From positions 372,001-436,000 of the forward strand of contig JAIUPT010000029.1 in NCBI GenBank assembly GCA_022315425.1: a stretch of DNA of 64,000 nucleotides, read 5' to 3'. Below, piece by piece: positions 1 through 11,656 of this stretch. Position 1 is the first letter of the stretch, and every line of letters starts with the position of its first letter. Made by a program: the position numbers and the translations under genes. This stretch comes from Pseudevernia furfuracea (taxonomy: Eukaryota > Ascomycota > Lecanoromycetes > Lecanorales > Parmeliaceae). The notes below the pieces were generated by a model, which had not been told where the DNA came from, did not search any database, and saw only the letters and a program-made list of their open reading frames with translations.

Positions 1-642
1 GGATATTGTGCCTGGGTCGGCAACGGTGGAGGGAATGCATTCAACAAGGCGAAGATCCTCTCCATGCTTGGAAACCTCCTGCAGGCGCCAAATTCAGGCA
101 AATCGTGCGGATCGGTACCCGTCGACTATCCGCTCCTCAACAACTCCTACAACGCGTTGACGGTAAACTATGTCTATTCAATTCCCTGCATCGGATATTG
201 CGTCAACAGCCAGGACCGGCAGGGAACGCTTCCCAACAACGACCGTGGCTACGCGCCCGGCACCTGCAAAGTCAATTTCATGCAGTACCAGAATTTCACT
301 GGAGACGGCAATCAGGGAGATTTCGTCGACGCTTCAAAGCCGGCTACCACACATATGGACGTTCAGATCTCGGACGCCAACGGACTGCTCATCGGAGGAA
401 CATGGTATCAGGAGAGTCTTCCGAGTCAGACGTGGGATCTTCCCAGCCAGCTTCCCGCTATGCTGCTGATCGGCCTGGGAGCGAACCAGTTCAATCCAAT
501 CACATTTGCTTACAATGGAGAAGAATTCGATACTTTGACGACCCAGGGCTGTTCCATCTCTGGCAGTTCACGTCTCAACGATCCACATCGTGGCGATTTC
601 GCAAATGGTGTCCGCTTTGGGAGCTGCAACTTTCCCTGCTAA
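1..642 (+). CDS. C-terminal part of a secreted-looking Cys-rich protein (5' end outside window)
   Basis: An open frame runs in from the left edge for 213 codons and stops at TAA 640-642. An internal ATG at 64 exists, but the frame is open and protein-like before it, so the start lies outside the window. The fragment is rich in Gly, Asn, Ser and aromatic residues, with eight or more cysteines (for example GYC near the start, IGYC, and SCNFPC at the very end) and few lysines. This composition is typical of disulfide-bonded secreted fungal proteins. No signal peptide can be seen because the N-terminus is missing. I do not recognise the family and assign no function. Confidence 0.7.
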   Translation, partial: GYCAWVGNGGGNAFNKAKILSMLGNLLQAPNSGKSCGSVPVDYPLLNNSYNALTVNYVYSIPCIGYCVNSQDRQGTLPNNDRGYAPGTCKVNFMQYQNFTGDGNQGDFVDASKPATTHMDVQISDANGLLIGGTWYQESLPSQTWDLPSQLPAMLLIGLGANQFNPITFAYNGEEFDTLTTQGCSISGSSRLNDPHRGDFANGVRFGSCNFPC

Positions 643-1692
643 AGAGGTTGCTCTTAGTATATCAGTCGCTAAGTGGAAGCCGAAGGGTAGCTACGTGTAT
701 TGGTGTAGTCTTCACTAGCAAATTACACGAAAAGAATGGTGAAGCTTGTACATACCTCAGATCTTGACTATGTGTAATGGATATTGATGTTGAATCTTGC
801 TGGCCTCCACAGCCCTCGGATTTTGACTAGGTTCATCGGTTGTTCATGTTGAATCTTGCACGCATTCATCGAAGGGTATCGCTGTCATGAAGCGTGATCT
901 CCAATCGCACGCAAGGCCTCACATTTTTAGTAACATCACCATGTCAGCTAAAGTCGATAATAATAGAACCATTAGGCTGTCTACTATTTCTTCCCGTACC
1001 GTGACTCCACTATTTGTAGTATGTACAGTCTTATAGATCTTATCCAACTGTCAACTTGGCAATTGAATATCAAAGTAGTCACAACCTCATACTAAAGATT
1101 TCATAGAACGAACGATGCCCACGCTCGTACTGGGACTGCGTCCTAAAGTGATAGAACTCCCACAAGTCGCCAGTCAAACTCCAGAAAAGCTGCTCATACT
1201 AGAAGAAAGCAGGGATCGATCAGAGGATCGAATCTGTATTGCTATTGGCTTGGTGTGTGCATGCATTTACGATACAACTTATCCCGGGTTGTGTAGACCT
1301 GCTTCGGAGGTGCCATTTCTTCGATTGACATAAAGAGTAAAGCTTCGTATCGATAACTTTGTGTGCGGAGAACGGCTCGTCATCGTGACCCTCAGTTGTG
1401 CGTTGCCTTGTCGTATGACACTTGGCTTTGTACAACTTCTGAATCAATGATTCGAAGGCAGCTTAACCCTATGGAGCGCCCTGCTGCAAAAAACACAAGA
1501 TGGTAGACAGAGATATGGTCTTGCGATATCGGCAGATATACTTCGTGACTGAAGACATCACTTCAAGTGTTCAAGGTAGATCATGTCCTAAGATTGCACA
1601 ATGTGTCGTGAAAACAGTATGAAAAGGAACCGGCGTTGATGCAGTGTTGGCATGGCGGCTTCATTCTCCACAATCCATGTAGGAAGACTCAT
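643..1692. other. Intergenic, no supported gene
   Basis: About 1.05 kb between the secreted protein and the convergent HET gene. Only short open frames (up to 75 codons) without family features or plausible splicing are present. It probably holds the 3' untranslated regions of both genes. Confidence 0.6.
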
Positions 1693-3694
1693 TTACCTGA
1701 TTTCAATATTTGTTATTTTGGCTACCCCACGCTTGACCGCCTCCAAAACTTCCCCGTTCATAATCCCTACTACGTCACAATCGCCGACAAAATTATGGTG
1801 CGAGCCCCGTCTGCGTAGGAGAACGGGAGCCTTGTGCCCTTCCAGAACGCAAACGAAGTCTCCAACCTCTGTGTCCAAAGGCCCGAAGCCGATATATCCC
1901 TTTTCAGTATGGAAACACCTCATACCGTACATCAACTGGTTGGATCGTGCAACGTAGGACTTTCGGTGATTCATGGGTACTGATGCTGGCCCTTTCGCTC
2001 CAAATATAAGATGAGATAACTTAGGTATCTCTTGCCGACCATTTAAATTCGCCCAGGGGTTCCTGACATGAGCGAAGAATATAGTTTCGTAGGATCGAAA
2101 CAACTCCGAATCTAGCTTCAGGTCACACACGCTCGTCTTTGAACCGTCATATCCTCCGGCCCATAGGATAACGATGGCCTTGAAGCGTGAGATTCCGGAT
2201 GGGTAAGCAAGATCATCAGGCTTCTTGATATTAATCTTCTCGGCCAAGTCCCACTCTGTCAAGTCCCAGCCGGCTTTGTGTTCCGTTCTTGAGACTCTGT
2301 CCCACACAACTGCAGACCCTCGGAGCCATTTATTGTCGATGACCTGCATTTGGAACCCGCCATTGGACGGAAAGGCATGGGATCGGGGATATCTTTGGAC
2401 CCGGACCCTTGCCGGAGTTGGTAATCTCCAATCTGGTACCCAAGAAGGCATATCAAGATGTGTCAAACAGTCTGGCCCATTACAATTGTGCGTGCCTGCA
2501 AGAGATAGGATGCCTAAAGGCTCTATCTTCCGAGACTCTGTCTTGAGGCAATGCCGGGCCAATTCAAGATAAACATCAGCAACTGTTACATTTTCACCAT
2601 AATCTGGTGCGATGTCCAAGTCCATCAAGCCCAAAAGGCCGTAAACGTGATCTCGGGGATCTGATGCTTTGTGGAATTCCAGTAACGGACGTGCGTACAT
2701 AAACCCTAAGGTCCCCCCGGAAGGAAAATCGACTTGATGTCCCGGATCTAGATGCCGACATCGGAGCCTTGCTAACAAACGGAGTGGGGCGATACACTCG
2801 TTCAGCCTCATCAACACTCCAATTGACAGAGACTTGGGAAGTCTCACAGGTAGCTTGCTCAGCTTTCCGATGGCTTTATTGAACGACTCTGGCTCTGGGA
2901 TGTCCGTGAATTCCTCACCACACAATAGTCTCAAATTGAATTGGAGCACCGTTTCTTGAACTGTCCAAATTCGTCTCCAAAAGGGGCGTCTAAGGAAAAG
3001 CACCAATTCCTCTAGCCGGTCATTTGATTCGGAGATCTTTCTAGTGTCTTCAGCGTATGTTGTGTTCACCGTAAAGAGCTCCGGCATTGTTTGAACCCAC
3101 TCGAGGTTATCAGGATAGCGAATTGTGTTACTGAGAAGAGTTTCAAACGTCTTGACAGCTTGGCTGCCGCCATTCTTATCTGTACCAAGCCACCCGATAA
3201 CTCGCTCGGCTTTGGAATATATACTTTTCATGAGTAAAACCTGCTGATTACGCTCTAGGATGTCGCTTTGATTGATAGCTGCACGAGAGATCAGAGGCTG
3301 AGCACCAAGTTGTGTCACATAGATGCGTACAGATAGCATCCGCCCAAAGAAGCAACCCCCCAAAACTCTTGCGGATCTGCCGGAGAGCCGATGCCAGATT
3401 GGAGGTCACGGCAAAAAGAACGCCGTTCACGATGATATCCTCGGTGACAGAAGCATCCCCCCAAGCGTACGAAAGCGCCGTGTAGGGCGTGCAAGGCTCG
3501 GAGTCGAGCGCTATGACCTCGAGAGAACATGACACTGGTGCAGCACCCGGTGATTGCGAATGTAGCACGAAAACTCGCGTCCGTGATTCGTTCACAGGCA
3601 ATTGCTCATAGATAGAACGATACGGTCGTAGCCGATCACTAGCTTTTATGGACTTGCGCGCTTGCTCGACGGACAGGCCGGGGATCAATTCCAT
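1693..3694 (-). CDS. HET-domain (heterokaryon incompatibility) protein, 649 aa
   Basis: Two exons on the minus strand: 3694-3331 and 3278-1693, with a 52-base GT...AG intron (3330-3279). Splicing joins two open frames exactly through the second HET motif. Visible HET landmarks, in order, are YTALSYAWGD (about residue 70), a DAISINQSD block followed by ER..QV..M..IY..A..VIGWLG, and RRPFWRRIWTVQE. The usual DAICINQ cysteine is a serine in this model. The HET domain occupies roughly residues 70-235. The rest contains the frequent downstream signature DPRDHVYGLLGL and a C-terminal GDFVCVLEGHKAPVLLRR stretch. HET proteins trigger vegetative incompatibility or regulated cell death in Pezizomycotina. 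Start is ATG at 3694. The gene looks intact; its specificity cannot be read from sequence. Confidence 0.9.
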
Positions 3695-4635
3695 ATTTGA
3701 TATTGGATTGTGAAGGGTATGATATCAACTACTTGTGAGATACGAGGCTGCAGTATACTGGATGCACAGCCACATGAAATGTTCAGGCACAATTGTGTGA
3801 TGGATTGTTTCAATAATTGTCTGGTTATCTTTGAAAAGCCCCCCTGGAACAGACCCTATTTAATACACAAATCTAGGTGGTTGCTTAGGCAATACAACAT
3901 AGGAGTGGAAGGGCTGGTACAGACCCCACATCAATGTTGGGGGCCAAATTACAAGAGCTCCTTCCTATACAAGCTTAGTTCAAGGCAACCATCATGTATG
4001 TAAACCCCGCGATGGGTTCATCATCCATCTTACACATGTCAGGTTTTGATGCAACAATGATCAACGCAATCAGTTGAAGAGTTTTCTCATGAATAATCGA
4101 AAACCTTTAGGAAGCGTTCAAATCAGACTACCTCCACATATTTGCAATCCAACAGCTAGGCTAACAAGCCGATTGGACGAGAGCACCCAAAAAGAAAGAA
4201 AATTGTACACCCTGCCAGCTTTCCTGGTGGAAACACTCCGTGCACACTAGTAGTGTCCAAGGCGCAGCAGAGGCAATCCCATGATATTGCTGTGCCCAAG
4301 TTTGATTTCAAATAAAGCCCAGTACTGGATGAAGACAAATCATTGATGATTACTTCTGATCAAGTATCAGCGCAGGACAGCAGGACAATCTTCAAAGTTC
4401 GTCTCCCCTGCTCTAAGAACACCACTGATAATGAGAGATGCAATGATCTTTGACCGTACTAATGACTCTGCAGGTACACTGGCCATAGCCTCAATCTAGA
4501 TTGCGACAGTCGTAAGAGTCCATCGTCATTGTAGATTAAAAAACCAGGCTGGCTTGTGGGAATACGACGCCCGATCGCTTGCCAGATCTGACATAAGACA
4601 GACTTTACGGTTGTGTGTCAGCTGGAACATCAACA
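3695..4635. other. Intergenic between divergent HET genes, no supported gene
   Basis: About 940 bases between the starts of the two divergently transcribed HET genes. It presumably contains both promoters. Only short open frames are present, and no clear motif was recognised. Confidence 0.5.
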
Positions 4636-7236
4636 ATGGAGCATCTTCCAAGACCGAATGGGCAAGAAAAGTCGATTTTCCCTGCAATACCATATCTATG
4701 CCTCGAGAAGTACGATGGAGGGCCTTTTCTAGACTATCCGCGTAGATCAGGACTTCCCAATATAAAGACTAGTGGGAATGTTCGTTTAACCGCCAGTCTG
4801 AGCAGTGCTAGTCGACAATTCCTTGCCACGGCGGTACCAGCTGCACTGGAAGCTTTCTTGCAAAATTGGCTCTTCTTCGGACTTTTGAGTGAAGTACTAG
4901 GAGACTTATACCGCCACGAGGACTTTGTTACCACATCGTTGGACGGCGAAACTGAGAAGACCATCGTTACGACGGCAAATCTGGTCACTCGGCTTGAAGA
5001 TTGGGAAGCAAGGATCACCCAAGACAAGGATTCTTTGATGGCTGTATATGAGCATATTGCCAAATGCTTGCAATTGACCCATGCTTGCCTAGTCATTCAA
5101 TATGCTACTTTTGACAACGACCTCAAGTTTCATCTTGCCTCTGTGGCAGAACTTCTTGGATATGCTGCAAGCAAGGCCTGCAATGTTGCATGGACAGATA
5201 GTCCCAGCCGGTTTCTGATACCTGTAAGTTGGGGTACAACCATCAACGAAGACTTCTGGAAATCTGCGCTATTTGAACGGAGCAACTGCTGCCCAAGCCA
5301 GATGCAGATGCTGAGGCGAGATTTTGCATCGCCGCAAGCTCTAGCCTTTGTTGCTGGTTGCTTCTACGAGGATGTTGTCCAGCTGAATCATGCCTCTTGT
5401 GACGGGGATTCATGTCGAGCAGGAGATTCTGTGAGCTTAGGCCAAGTCACCCGCCACGTCAGGGACTTTTGTCAGTGCGAATTTCTCCAGGTTGACGAGG
5501 ATGAGCTGGCAGACTGTTTGAAAAAGGGACGTCTGCCGCTGCTACGACTTAAGGAAGATGCCGAAATGATGTCGATTCAGGTAGTCCCTTCAACAGACTC
5601 CACGTTCTATGTGGCACTGTCTCATGTTTGGGCAGACGGCCTAGGTAATCCTAAATCGACTGCTTTGCCTCGCTGCCAACTTTCAAGGTTGAAGGCGTTG
5701 ATTGAAAATTTGGATTTCGATTATGTCAAGTGTGAGGATATGTCTAATGCCCTAGACTACCCGGGGGATGCTTCCGAGATACTGCTTTGGTGTGACACTT
5801 TATGCTGTCCAGTAGTGTCAAAAGAAGCTCATGACATGGCATTGAGGCAAATGTACCGCACGTACGATGAGGCTTCCGCAGTTCTGGTTTTGGATCGAAG
5901 TCTGATATCACATCGCGCGGGCGGCATGAGAGTTGATGAAGCATGCGTTCGGATTGCGACCTCTCGCTGGATGACAAGGCTTTGGACTTTGCAGGAGAGC
6001 GCGCTGCCCGCGAGGAAGAACAAATTATGGTTCCAGTTCACGAAAACTGCTTTACCGGTTCGGACACTGTATGGCCATCTTGTAAAGATTAAAAAGACAG
6101 ATATTCGAAGGCAAGGTGTCGTAGACAGTGTGATTGGCAGGTTCTTCTCTTTTAAATCTTTGTTCGACGTTCAAAGCACTGAGAACCAAGGTGCTCAAAT
6201 GGAGGATATCATGAATGGACTATTGTATCGATCTGTCACTGTTCCCTCCGACGAACCCCTCATTATTGCCACACTCCTGGCTCTTGACCTTAGCCCGATA
6301 CTCGCGTCAGAACCTGCGGAACGTATGAATATTCTCTGGAGGATCATAGGTATCTCCCCATCTGGGATCGATAAACATATCTTATTTCACATGGGTCCAA
6401 AAATATATGAGCGTGGGCTACGATGGGCTCCCCAGTCTCTACTTTCCGTAGATAGGTATTTCTCTATACCGAAACCCGACGAAGAGGAGCATCGATTTTC
6501 TGGTCACTTAGACCGCAATGCAAAGGGCCTCGTTGTTGAGCTGGCTGGCTTTCGAATAAGCATCGCAAAACCTGCAAAGAGCTTACCAAGGCACTTAGCT
6601 GGCTTTGACTCTAAACCGAGAAATGGCAAAGATAGACACTGTCCTTTTTTAACAGATTGCCGGGGACGATGGTATGTTTTAAAGCAACGTCTATTTGGTG
6701 AACCGGACTGTCCTCCTGCATTAGAGGAGATGTGCGCTGTCATCTCCGGACTTTCTAGCCATTGGATTTTGTATCGAGGATCTAGCTCCCTTGTCCCCGA
6801 CAACACAAAACCCCACCTTGGTGTCCTGGTCGAAGAGGCGAGCGGACAGCAGCCGCAAAGCAATAAGGGTACATGCGTGGAGATAAGGTCACAAGTCGCT
6901 TTCTACCATCTAGCCGCAGAAATGAATCAAGTTGTTCAAGCAGCATATTGTCTGGAACTAGCTTCATCGACTGCCGCCCGCCACTTAGAAGACCTTAGTT
7001 TCTCCCCTACAGAACTAGACAATGCGCTCTATCAGGAGGCTCTCCAAGGCGTTGAACTCGAAAAACAGCGGCTTTCGAGAAGTCCTTTCGCCTTGGAAGC
7101 ACTTGCTGCGAGCGGCGATAGCGCTGATGAGCGAGCATTTACTATGATAGGTGAGTACATGGAGCGTATCTATCGAGGTATTTATGTGCAGATTGAGAAA
7201 TATGTACCCGGCAACCGGAAATGGTGCGTTGACTGA
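4636..7236 (+). CDS. HET-domain protein of the SHVWADGLGNP type, 866 aa
   Basis: Single-exon gene. The frame is open from GTG at 4615, but the first ATG is 4636 (start MEHLPRPNG), which I take as the start. Residues ~1-310 are an N-terminal region of unknown function. The HET domain lies at about 320-455: ALSHVWADGLGNP (~325), LWCDTLCCP (~383), then a D.ASAVLVLD block, and WMTRLWTLQE (~446). In this HET subfamily the canonical DAICINQ is replaced by a CDTLC(C/V)P-type block. The end, KWCVD, is a typical close for such proteins. A GTGAGT at 7151 resembles a donor, but the only nearby acceptor would leave a 41-base intron and an immediate stop, so I keep the unspliced end. Expected role: incompatibility or programmed-cell-death signalling. 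It is divergent from the HET gene at 1.7-3.7 kb. Confidence 0.88.
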   Translation: MEHLPRPNGQEKSIFPAIPYLCLEKYDGGPFLDYPRRSGLPNIKTSGNVRLTASLSSASRQFLATAVPAALEAFLQNWLFFGLLSEVLGDLYRHEDFVTTSLDGETEKTIVTTANLVTRLEDWEARITQDKDSLMAVYEHIAKCLQLTHACLVIQYATFDNDLKFHLASVAELLGYAASKACNVAWTDSPSRFLIPVSWGTTINEDFWKSALFERSNCCPSQMQMLRRDFASPQALAFVAGCFYEDVVQLNHASCDGDSCRAGDSVSLGQVTRHVRDFCQCEFLQVDEDELADCLKKGRLPLLRLKEDAEMMSIQVVPSTDSTFYVALSHVWADGLGNPKSTALPRCQLSRLKALIENLDFDYVKCEDMSNALDYPGDASEILLWCDTLCCPVVSKEAHDMALRQMYRTYDEASAVLVLDRSLISHRAGGMRVDEACVRIATSRWMTRLWTLQESALPARKNKLWFQFTKTALPVRTLYGHLVKIKKTDIRRQGVVDSVIGRFFSFKSLFDVQSTENQGAQMEDIMNGLLYRSVTVPSDEPLIIATLLALDLSPILASEPAERMNILWRIIGISPSGIDKHILFHMGPKIYERGLRWAPQSLLSVDRYFSIPKPDEEEHRFSGHLDRNAKGLVVELAGFRISIAKPAKSLPRHLAGFDSKPRNGKDRHCPFLTDCRGRWYVLKQRLFGEPDCPPALEEMCAVISGLSSHWILYRGSSSLVPDNTKPHLGVLVEEASGQQPQSNKGTCVEIRSQVAFYHLAAEMNQVVQAAYCLELASSTAARHLEDLSFSPTELDNALYQEALQGVELEKQRLSRSPFALEALAASGDSADERAFTMIGEYMERIYRGIYVQIEKYVPGNRKWCVD

Positions 7237-8515
7237 AGAGGATGGCTGTGGTACACCGCTTGCTGTGACTGCGGGATTTATGTGGTGTACTTGGACAAGT
7301 TATTCTGGCTTGCGAATGGAGTTTTGGAAAACAGGCTGTACAACATATCTTTCAAGGGCAGTTGCAATCGAAAGCTTTTGGTACCAGCAAACTCTAGGTG
7401 TGCGGAAATGGACGACTTATCAATATTCTGATGGATGCTACGTAGCTATCTAAGTACATATTCGCTCTGAAAGCTAAGCCAAATTAGGCTTATACCCCTA
7501 TCGAGCCAACATCGCTAATCCCCGTAGAGTGCGCTTTCCCAGTAAGGTACTTATATAGGTAGTACCCCACAATTACACCTTCGTATAGATACACAGGACA
7601 CCACCACACCATCCTTCAACCCCATGGACAATATAACTAGTCACTATACCGACTAAGCTTGTAATCACACACGAGTCGAAACCTACCACAACCTTGAAGC
7701 GTCCAAATCGATGGTGTTATCCGTGAAATTTGCTTTGGAGGTAAGTTTTGAGCTAAGGTACCTGATATATGTGTTGACAACGTGCTTGGCACTGGCAAAC
7801 AGCCCTACCCGTAATGTGCATTAGTAATTTGCTTCTCACAAACAATTAGGCAACACGGCTGTGTGCATGGAATGTATGCATAGAAGCATCCAGACAATTC
7901 AATATTATCAAATTTCGAGGAATTAGGCGCTTCGGTGGCTAAAAGATTGCCTCGCTGACACCCTTTCCGCAAATCAGGGTGATGTTGCAACACACGTCTG
8001 AGTCAGATACTGTAGCCTCGTTTACTACTCCTTGGGTGTCGCGTCTGTATTCGCTACCCCAGTTCTACCTTCCCTCATAAACAGGGCGTTCATAGCACGT
8101 TTGTCAGCAGCATGTTTGTAGCTATGCTATGCTGTCCTGCTATCTCACAGATTCTACCGGTGAATATGAGCATGAGTCACAGAGCCTTGTTCCTTCGCAG
8201 AAAAGAAGTCATATATATCAGAGATCTGCCTTGTTGCACTCTCTTTCCCTCTGTCAACACGTATCCTCTACGGTCTCCCAGTTTCCTCAGCTTTCAGTTC
8301 AACAAAGCGATTCTCAATCATTGATATTTCATCTGCCTTTTTTCACGGTCTTAAGGATATCGAAGTCCTCCAGACATTACTTTTTCTCGAGTACAGCATC
8401 CTTTCTTGCAACCTCCGAAGACAGATGAATTTGTCTCGAAAATAACCAGGCTGAAGCGCTTTACTCTGTCTCCTTGTCAGACTTATAATTTTCATCGTCT
8501 CTGAATTCTTTCACC
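7237..8515. other. Intergenic, no supported gene
   Basis: About 1.3 kb with only short, unspliceable open frames. The last few hundred bases are pyrimidine-rich, as expected of the promoter and 5' leader of the gene starting at 8516. Confidence 0.5.
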
Positions 8516-9538
8516 ATGCCTCATAGCAACAGAGACCTACTTCCACCACCCTCCCATAACAATAATACCCCCGCAAAAGCAAGCCATTCCGGCCGGAAAA
8601 CCTCTGCCTTAGCCGCTACAGCCACGACTTCTCTTGCTGCTGTCCCATTTGACGTCAGTGGAATCGCCATCCTCACAACCGTTAGCACCGGCACCCTGGC
8701 CTTAGGCGGGCTTGCTTACCATGGCGGCCATAAAGCGCTCCACAAAATCGAGGACAGAATGGCCAGACATCGAGAAAAGAAGGCTTCGGCAGCCAACCGA
8801 GCTTCCGAAAGCCAAATCCTAGACGTGAGCCATAAAATGCCCTCAACAGATCCCGTAGATCTACAAACCGAGCTCGAGTCCTGCATCCGTCGCCTCTCAT
8901 GCAGCATTACAGGTGTCGTAGTCACAGGATCCATGACGTTCGTCCTTCCCCCTTTCCTTCTCGGCGTCGCTCTCAACAGTGCTGAACTCATCTGGCAAGC
9001 ACGCCGCCTCCACAAATTGACTGCCATGGCAAAAGCGAGCGGCGGAATAGATCGTTACCTCACGTCTACAGACATCACATTTCAAGTCATGTCAGGTATC
9101 CTCATCAAAAGTGCAGTCCTACTTTGCACGCTTGGTGCCGACGTGGATACAGTCATAGAAGGATTTGCGCAGCTGCTTGTAAGTGCCGAAGTCGTGGTTG
9201 ATCCGGCGCTTATCCCCAGTACGTGGGAGCGAGCGGGGGATATCAGTGGGCTGTATAACGGGTTAATTGCCGATGGCTTTTTGCATGACACGACTCAGGT
9301 TGCAGGGGAGCCGGCTAACCTCGTGGCCGGAATGTTGGGCTACCAAGAGATGCCCACTTGGGGTAGTGGAGCGTCGGAGGGAGATGTGCTAGAGATTGGG
9401 TCGGCGAATGTCCTTGTGGATCTGATGACCGGGAAGCTGGTTGAAGACCCAACGCATGAAGTGTTGGATTTCGCGTCTAGGCTGGGCAGGAAGTTTGGGC
9501 GGAAGAAGTGGAGCGAAATGAAGGAGATGGGGTTTTAG
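8516..9538 (+). CDS. Uncharacterised predicted membrane protein, 340 aa
   Basis: Single open frame with a good start context (CACCATGCC). The N-terminal ~45 residues are polar and low-complexity (NNN, Ser/Thr/Ala). Hydrophobic segments lie at about 49-70 (GIAILTTVSTGTLALGGLAY), 129-162 (SITGVVVTGSMTFVLPPFLL) and 188-220. Between the first two lies a basic, charged stretch (HKIEDRMARHREKK). The C-terminus is basic (SRLGRKFGRKKW). I do not recognise the family. Codon usage and the absence of stops over 1 kb support a real gene. Likely an integral membrane protein of unknown role. Confidence 0.75.
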   Translation: MPHSNRDLLPPPSHNNNTPAKASHSGRKTSALAATATTSLAAVPFDVSGIAILTTVSTGTLALGGLAYHGGHKALHKIEDRMARHREKKASAANRASESQILDVSHKMPSTDPVDLQTELESCIRRLSCSITGVVVTGSMTFVLPPFLLGVALNSAELIWQARRLHKLTAMAKASGGIDRYLTSTDITFQVMSGILIKSAVLLCTLGADVDTVIEGFAQLLVSAEVVVDPALIPSTWERAGDISGLYNGLIADGFLHDTTQVAGEPANLVAGMLGYQEMPTWGSGASEGDVLEIGSANVLVDLMTGKLVEDPTHEVLDFASRLGRKFGRKKWSEMKEMGF

Positions 9539-10698
9539 GAATAGTGATGGCAACCTCAGGGCTCTCCACTCTTAAGCTTCGTACTTCACTAGCAAAGAAA
9601 AAGAATAAGTTGACATGCCCGCATTTCTCTCATGCCCTTCTATTACTCAGCTAACGAGCAGTGAGGTCCCATTTACCCCCCAAGTTTGCCATTCGAAATA
9701 GAATGCGAGCGGCCAGCACGTCTGTATTGCAACGCAAACCCTCTATATTTCCCGACTTGGCATGCAACCTGTAAGTCACTCTTAGCCCTTCGGCACAGTA
9801 GCACTGCCCGTATGCCCTCTTACCCCTTTCCTACCGCACACCCATTCACTTTGAATTCGATGAATTATCTTAGAAACTCCGTTCTGCGCTTTAGAATTGT
9901 ACTTGAGCCCTACAAGCAAAATGGCATACCATCAAAGTCCAGCCCGATCGCACCGTTCTTCCAGATCTACCCATGGCCATTTGTGCTGACGACTCATGGA
10001 CGTTGATGCCATACCACATCTACAGAAGATTAGCACACAGAGATTGGCAGGCGGCTGGCTATAGCGCTAATCCTACTTTGAGAAGGAGCATGTGGTCTAC
10101 AGAATTGTATTTCGTTTCTTGTGAGTGTATAAGTGAGTTATAACTGTACCACCATTTTGCGGCAGTGAATCACCCAGGTGAACTTGGGTCTGTCGCATTG
10201 TTGGCGCAGATGTCAAAGAGGCCGGAAAACAAGGATCAAGGCACACGACGGTTGTAAATATGGAGCTATCCAGTGAATGCAGTGTATTAGAGCCGTGATC
10301 GTACAACTCTCTTTACACACGCTGTAGCGCCTGGCGAGGCTGTATGGGTGAAGCGAGGGTCATGCATCAATGCCAAGCTCGAGAAAAAGAAACCACAAGG
10401 CTACCTTACACGTACCCTGCTCAGCCTCATCAAAGCCCCACTCTCAGCTTTTCCGACCTTAGTATGAATACGATATATAGATTCGCGCTGCCAACTTTTT
10501 GCCTGGTCCTTGCCATACGGAGTGATGATCGCGCCATAGGAGTCTGTACTTACAGCTTACTTGGGCCCCATCTTGTATTCAGGCTTTTATGCCGTGGTAC
10601 TTATTGGAAGGTTTCCAGAAGATGGTCGACATCTCCAGCGGAGAGAAACCTTAGCCAAAAGACTAGGCCACACATAAAGCTACTCAATTGCTGCAAAG
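9539..10698. other. Intergenic, no supported gene
   Basis: About 1.16 kb. The longest plus-strand frame (9686-10006) lacks an ATG start and family features. Nothing else was recognised. Confidence 0.5.
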
Positions 10699-11250
10699 AT
10701 GACCGGAGACGGATCAGGAAGGAGCTTTTCATCGCACAGCGACTCCCCTCAACTGGAATCAATCCCTCTTCGCGAGCTTTTGCCTGAGGATGAAATCTCG
10801 CCGATGCCATACCATGCAGCGTGCAGGAACGCCGGAGAAGACTATCATCCTTGCGACCAATACAGGAAGATATCTCCACGTGGAAATCGAGGAAAAGAAC
10901 AACTCATCCAGGCTGGAAGAGCTGGAGAACTCAAAAAGCACAAGTTGGCTCTGTGGCTCGTCGTTGCGTATTCTTTCGTTGCCATTGTCTCCTGGACCAT
11001 CACTTGCGTTCTCTGCCATCGGCCAATTGGCATTCCTACCTATTTCGACCAATCTGGGAATTACTCTAAGAGTCTCTACAAGATGACGGAATCTTGGCGA
11101 AAGGTAGCGAGAGTGGGTCAGTCGATTACCGGCGTGATCAGTATTCCAGTCACGTCTGCCATATGTGCAAAGTCAAATGCTGCGATTAGGGGCAGAACTT
11201 GGAAGGGAAGAAATGCTTGTTGTCAGCGCATTGGAATCGAAGAGAGCTAG
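10699..11250 (+). pseudogene. N-terminal part of a fungal membrane protein, probably truncated at the RIP island
   Basis: ATG 10699 opens a 183-codon frame. Residues 1-80 are polar. A strong transmembrane helix follows at about 83-105 (LALWLVVAYSFVAIVSW), then TYFDQSGNYS, a Lys/Trp/Arg-rich loop and ITGVISIPVTSAICAK. I associate this order (TM helix, PTYFDQ, ITG.ISIPVTSAICAK) with a larger family of fungal multi-pass membrane proteins, known to me only as uncharacterised, in which several hundred residues normally follow. Here the frame becomes unconvincing right after AICAK and stops at 11250. The AT-rich transposon island starts about 100-300 bases later. I infer loss of the 3' part by insertion, deletion or mutation. 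A functional short protein is possible but less likely. Confidence 0.55.
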
Positions 11251-11436
11251 ATTTCTGGATGAGAAGAAAGGGTGGGTAGGGGATTTGGGGGTGGAGGAGA
11301 GAGAGGGGAAGGTGGGTTTAAGAGCGTTGGGACGTCTTTTTATTTACCCCGATTGAACAACAACCATAATAAGCAATAATGTTGTATAATAGGGAGTTAT
11401 TTTGTACGAATCTAAGCTATCTATCCATGCTTGAAT

Positions 11437-11450
11437 TGTTACGAGCGTAC
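11437..11450 (+). repeat. Isolated copy of the terminal motif TGTTACGAGCGTAC
   Basis: The 14-base sequence TGTTACGAGCGTAC, which starts the inverted repeat pair at 11657 and 13481, also occurs here. The sequence after it differs from both other copies, so only the tip, or a truncated element, is present. Confidence 0.6.
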
Positions 11451-11551
11451 CCCAAATCTGTTTGTTAGATATTGAGTACGAATACTTTGTATACTCTGCA
11501 TACATTTCACAAGCGCCAGATAGTCTACGTGAGTTCAACTTGGTAAAAATC

Positions 11552-11571
11552 GTAAAAATCTGGATTTTTAC
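11552..11571. repeat. Perfect short inverted repeat
   Basis: GTAAAAATC, two bases, GATTTTTAC: a 9-bp stem with a 2-base loop right at the transition into the AT-rich island. An extra GTAAAAATC-like copy lies just upstream. Function unknown; it could be a transposon terminus or a chance AT-rich palindrome. Confidence 0.5.
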
Positions 11572-11656
11572 AGACATTCTCTAGTTTAACTATTATTATA
11601 TATTATTAATTATTTTTTATATAATATTTTTAATAAAAAATATAATATATAAATAT

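Noticed and set aside
4615..4635. Upstream GTG as start of the second HET gene
   Set aside because: Nuclear fungal genes start at ATG; the first in-frame ATG is 4636.
7151..7453. C-terminal extension of the 866-residue HET protein by splicing at GTGAGT 7151
   Set aside because: The nearest acceptor gives a 41-base intron and an immediate stop. No other acceptor gives recognisable sequence.
9686..10006. 106-codon plus-strand frame
   Set aside because: Starts with TTG, contains no ATG near the beginning and shows no protein family features.
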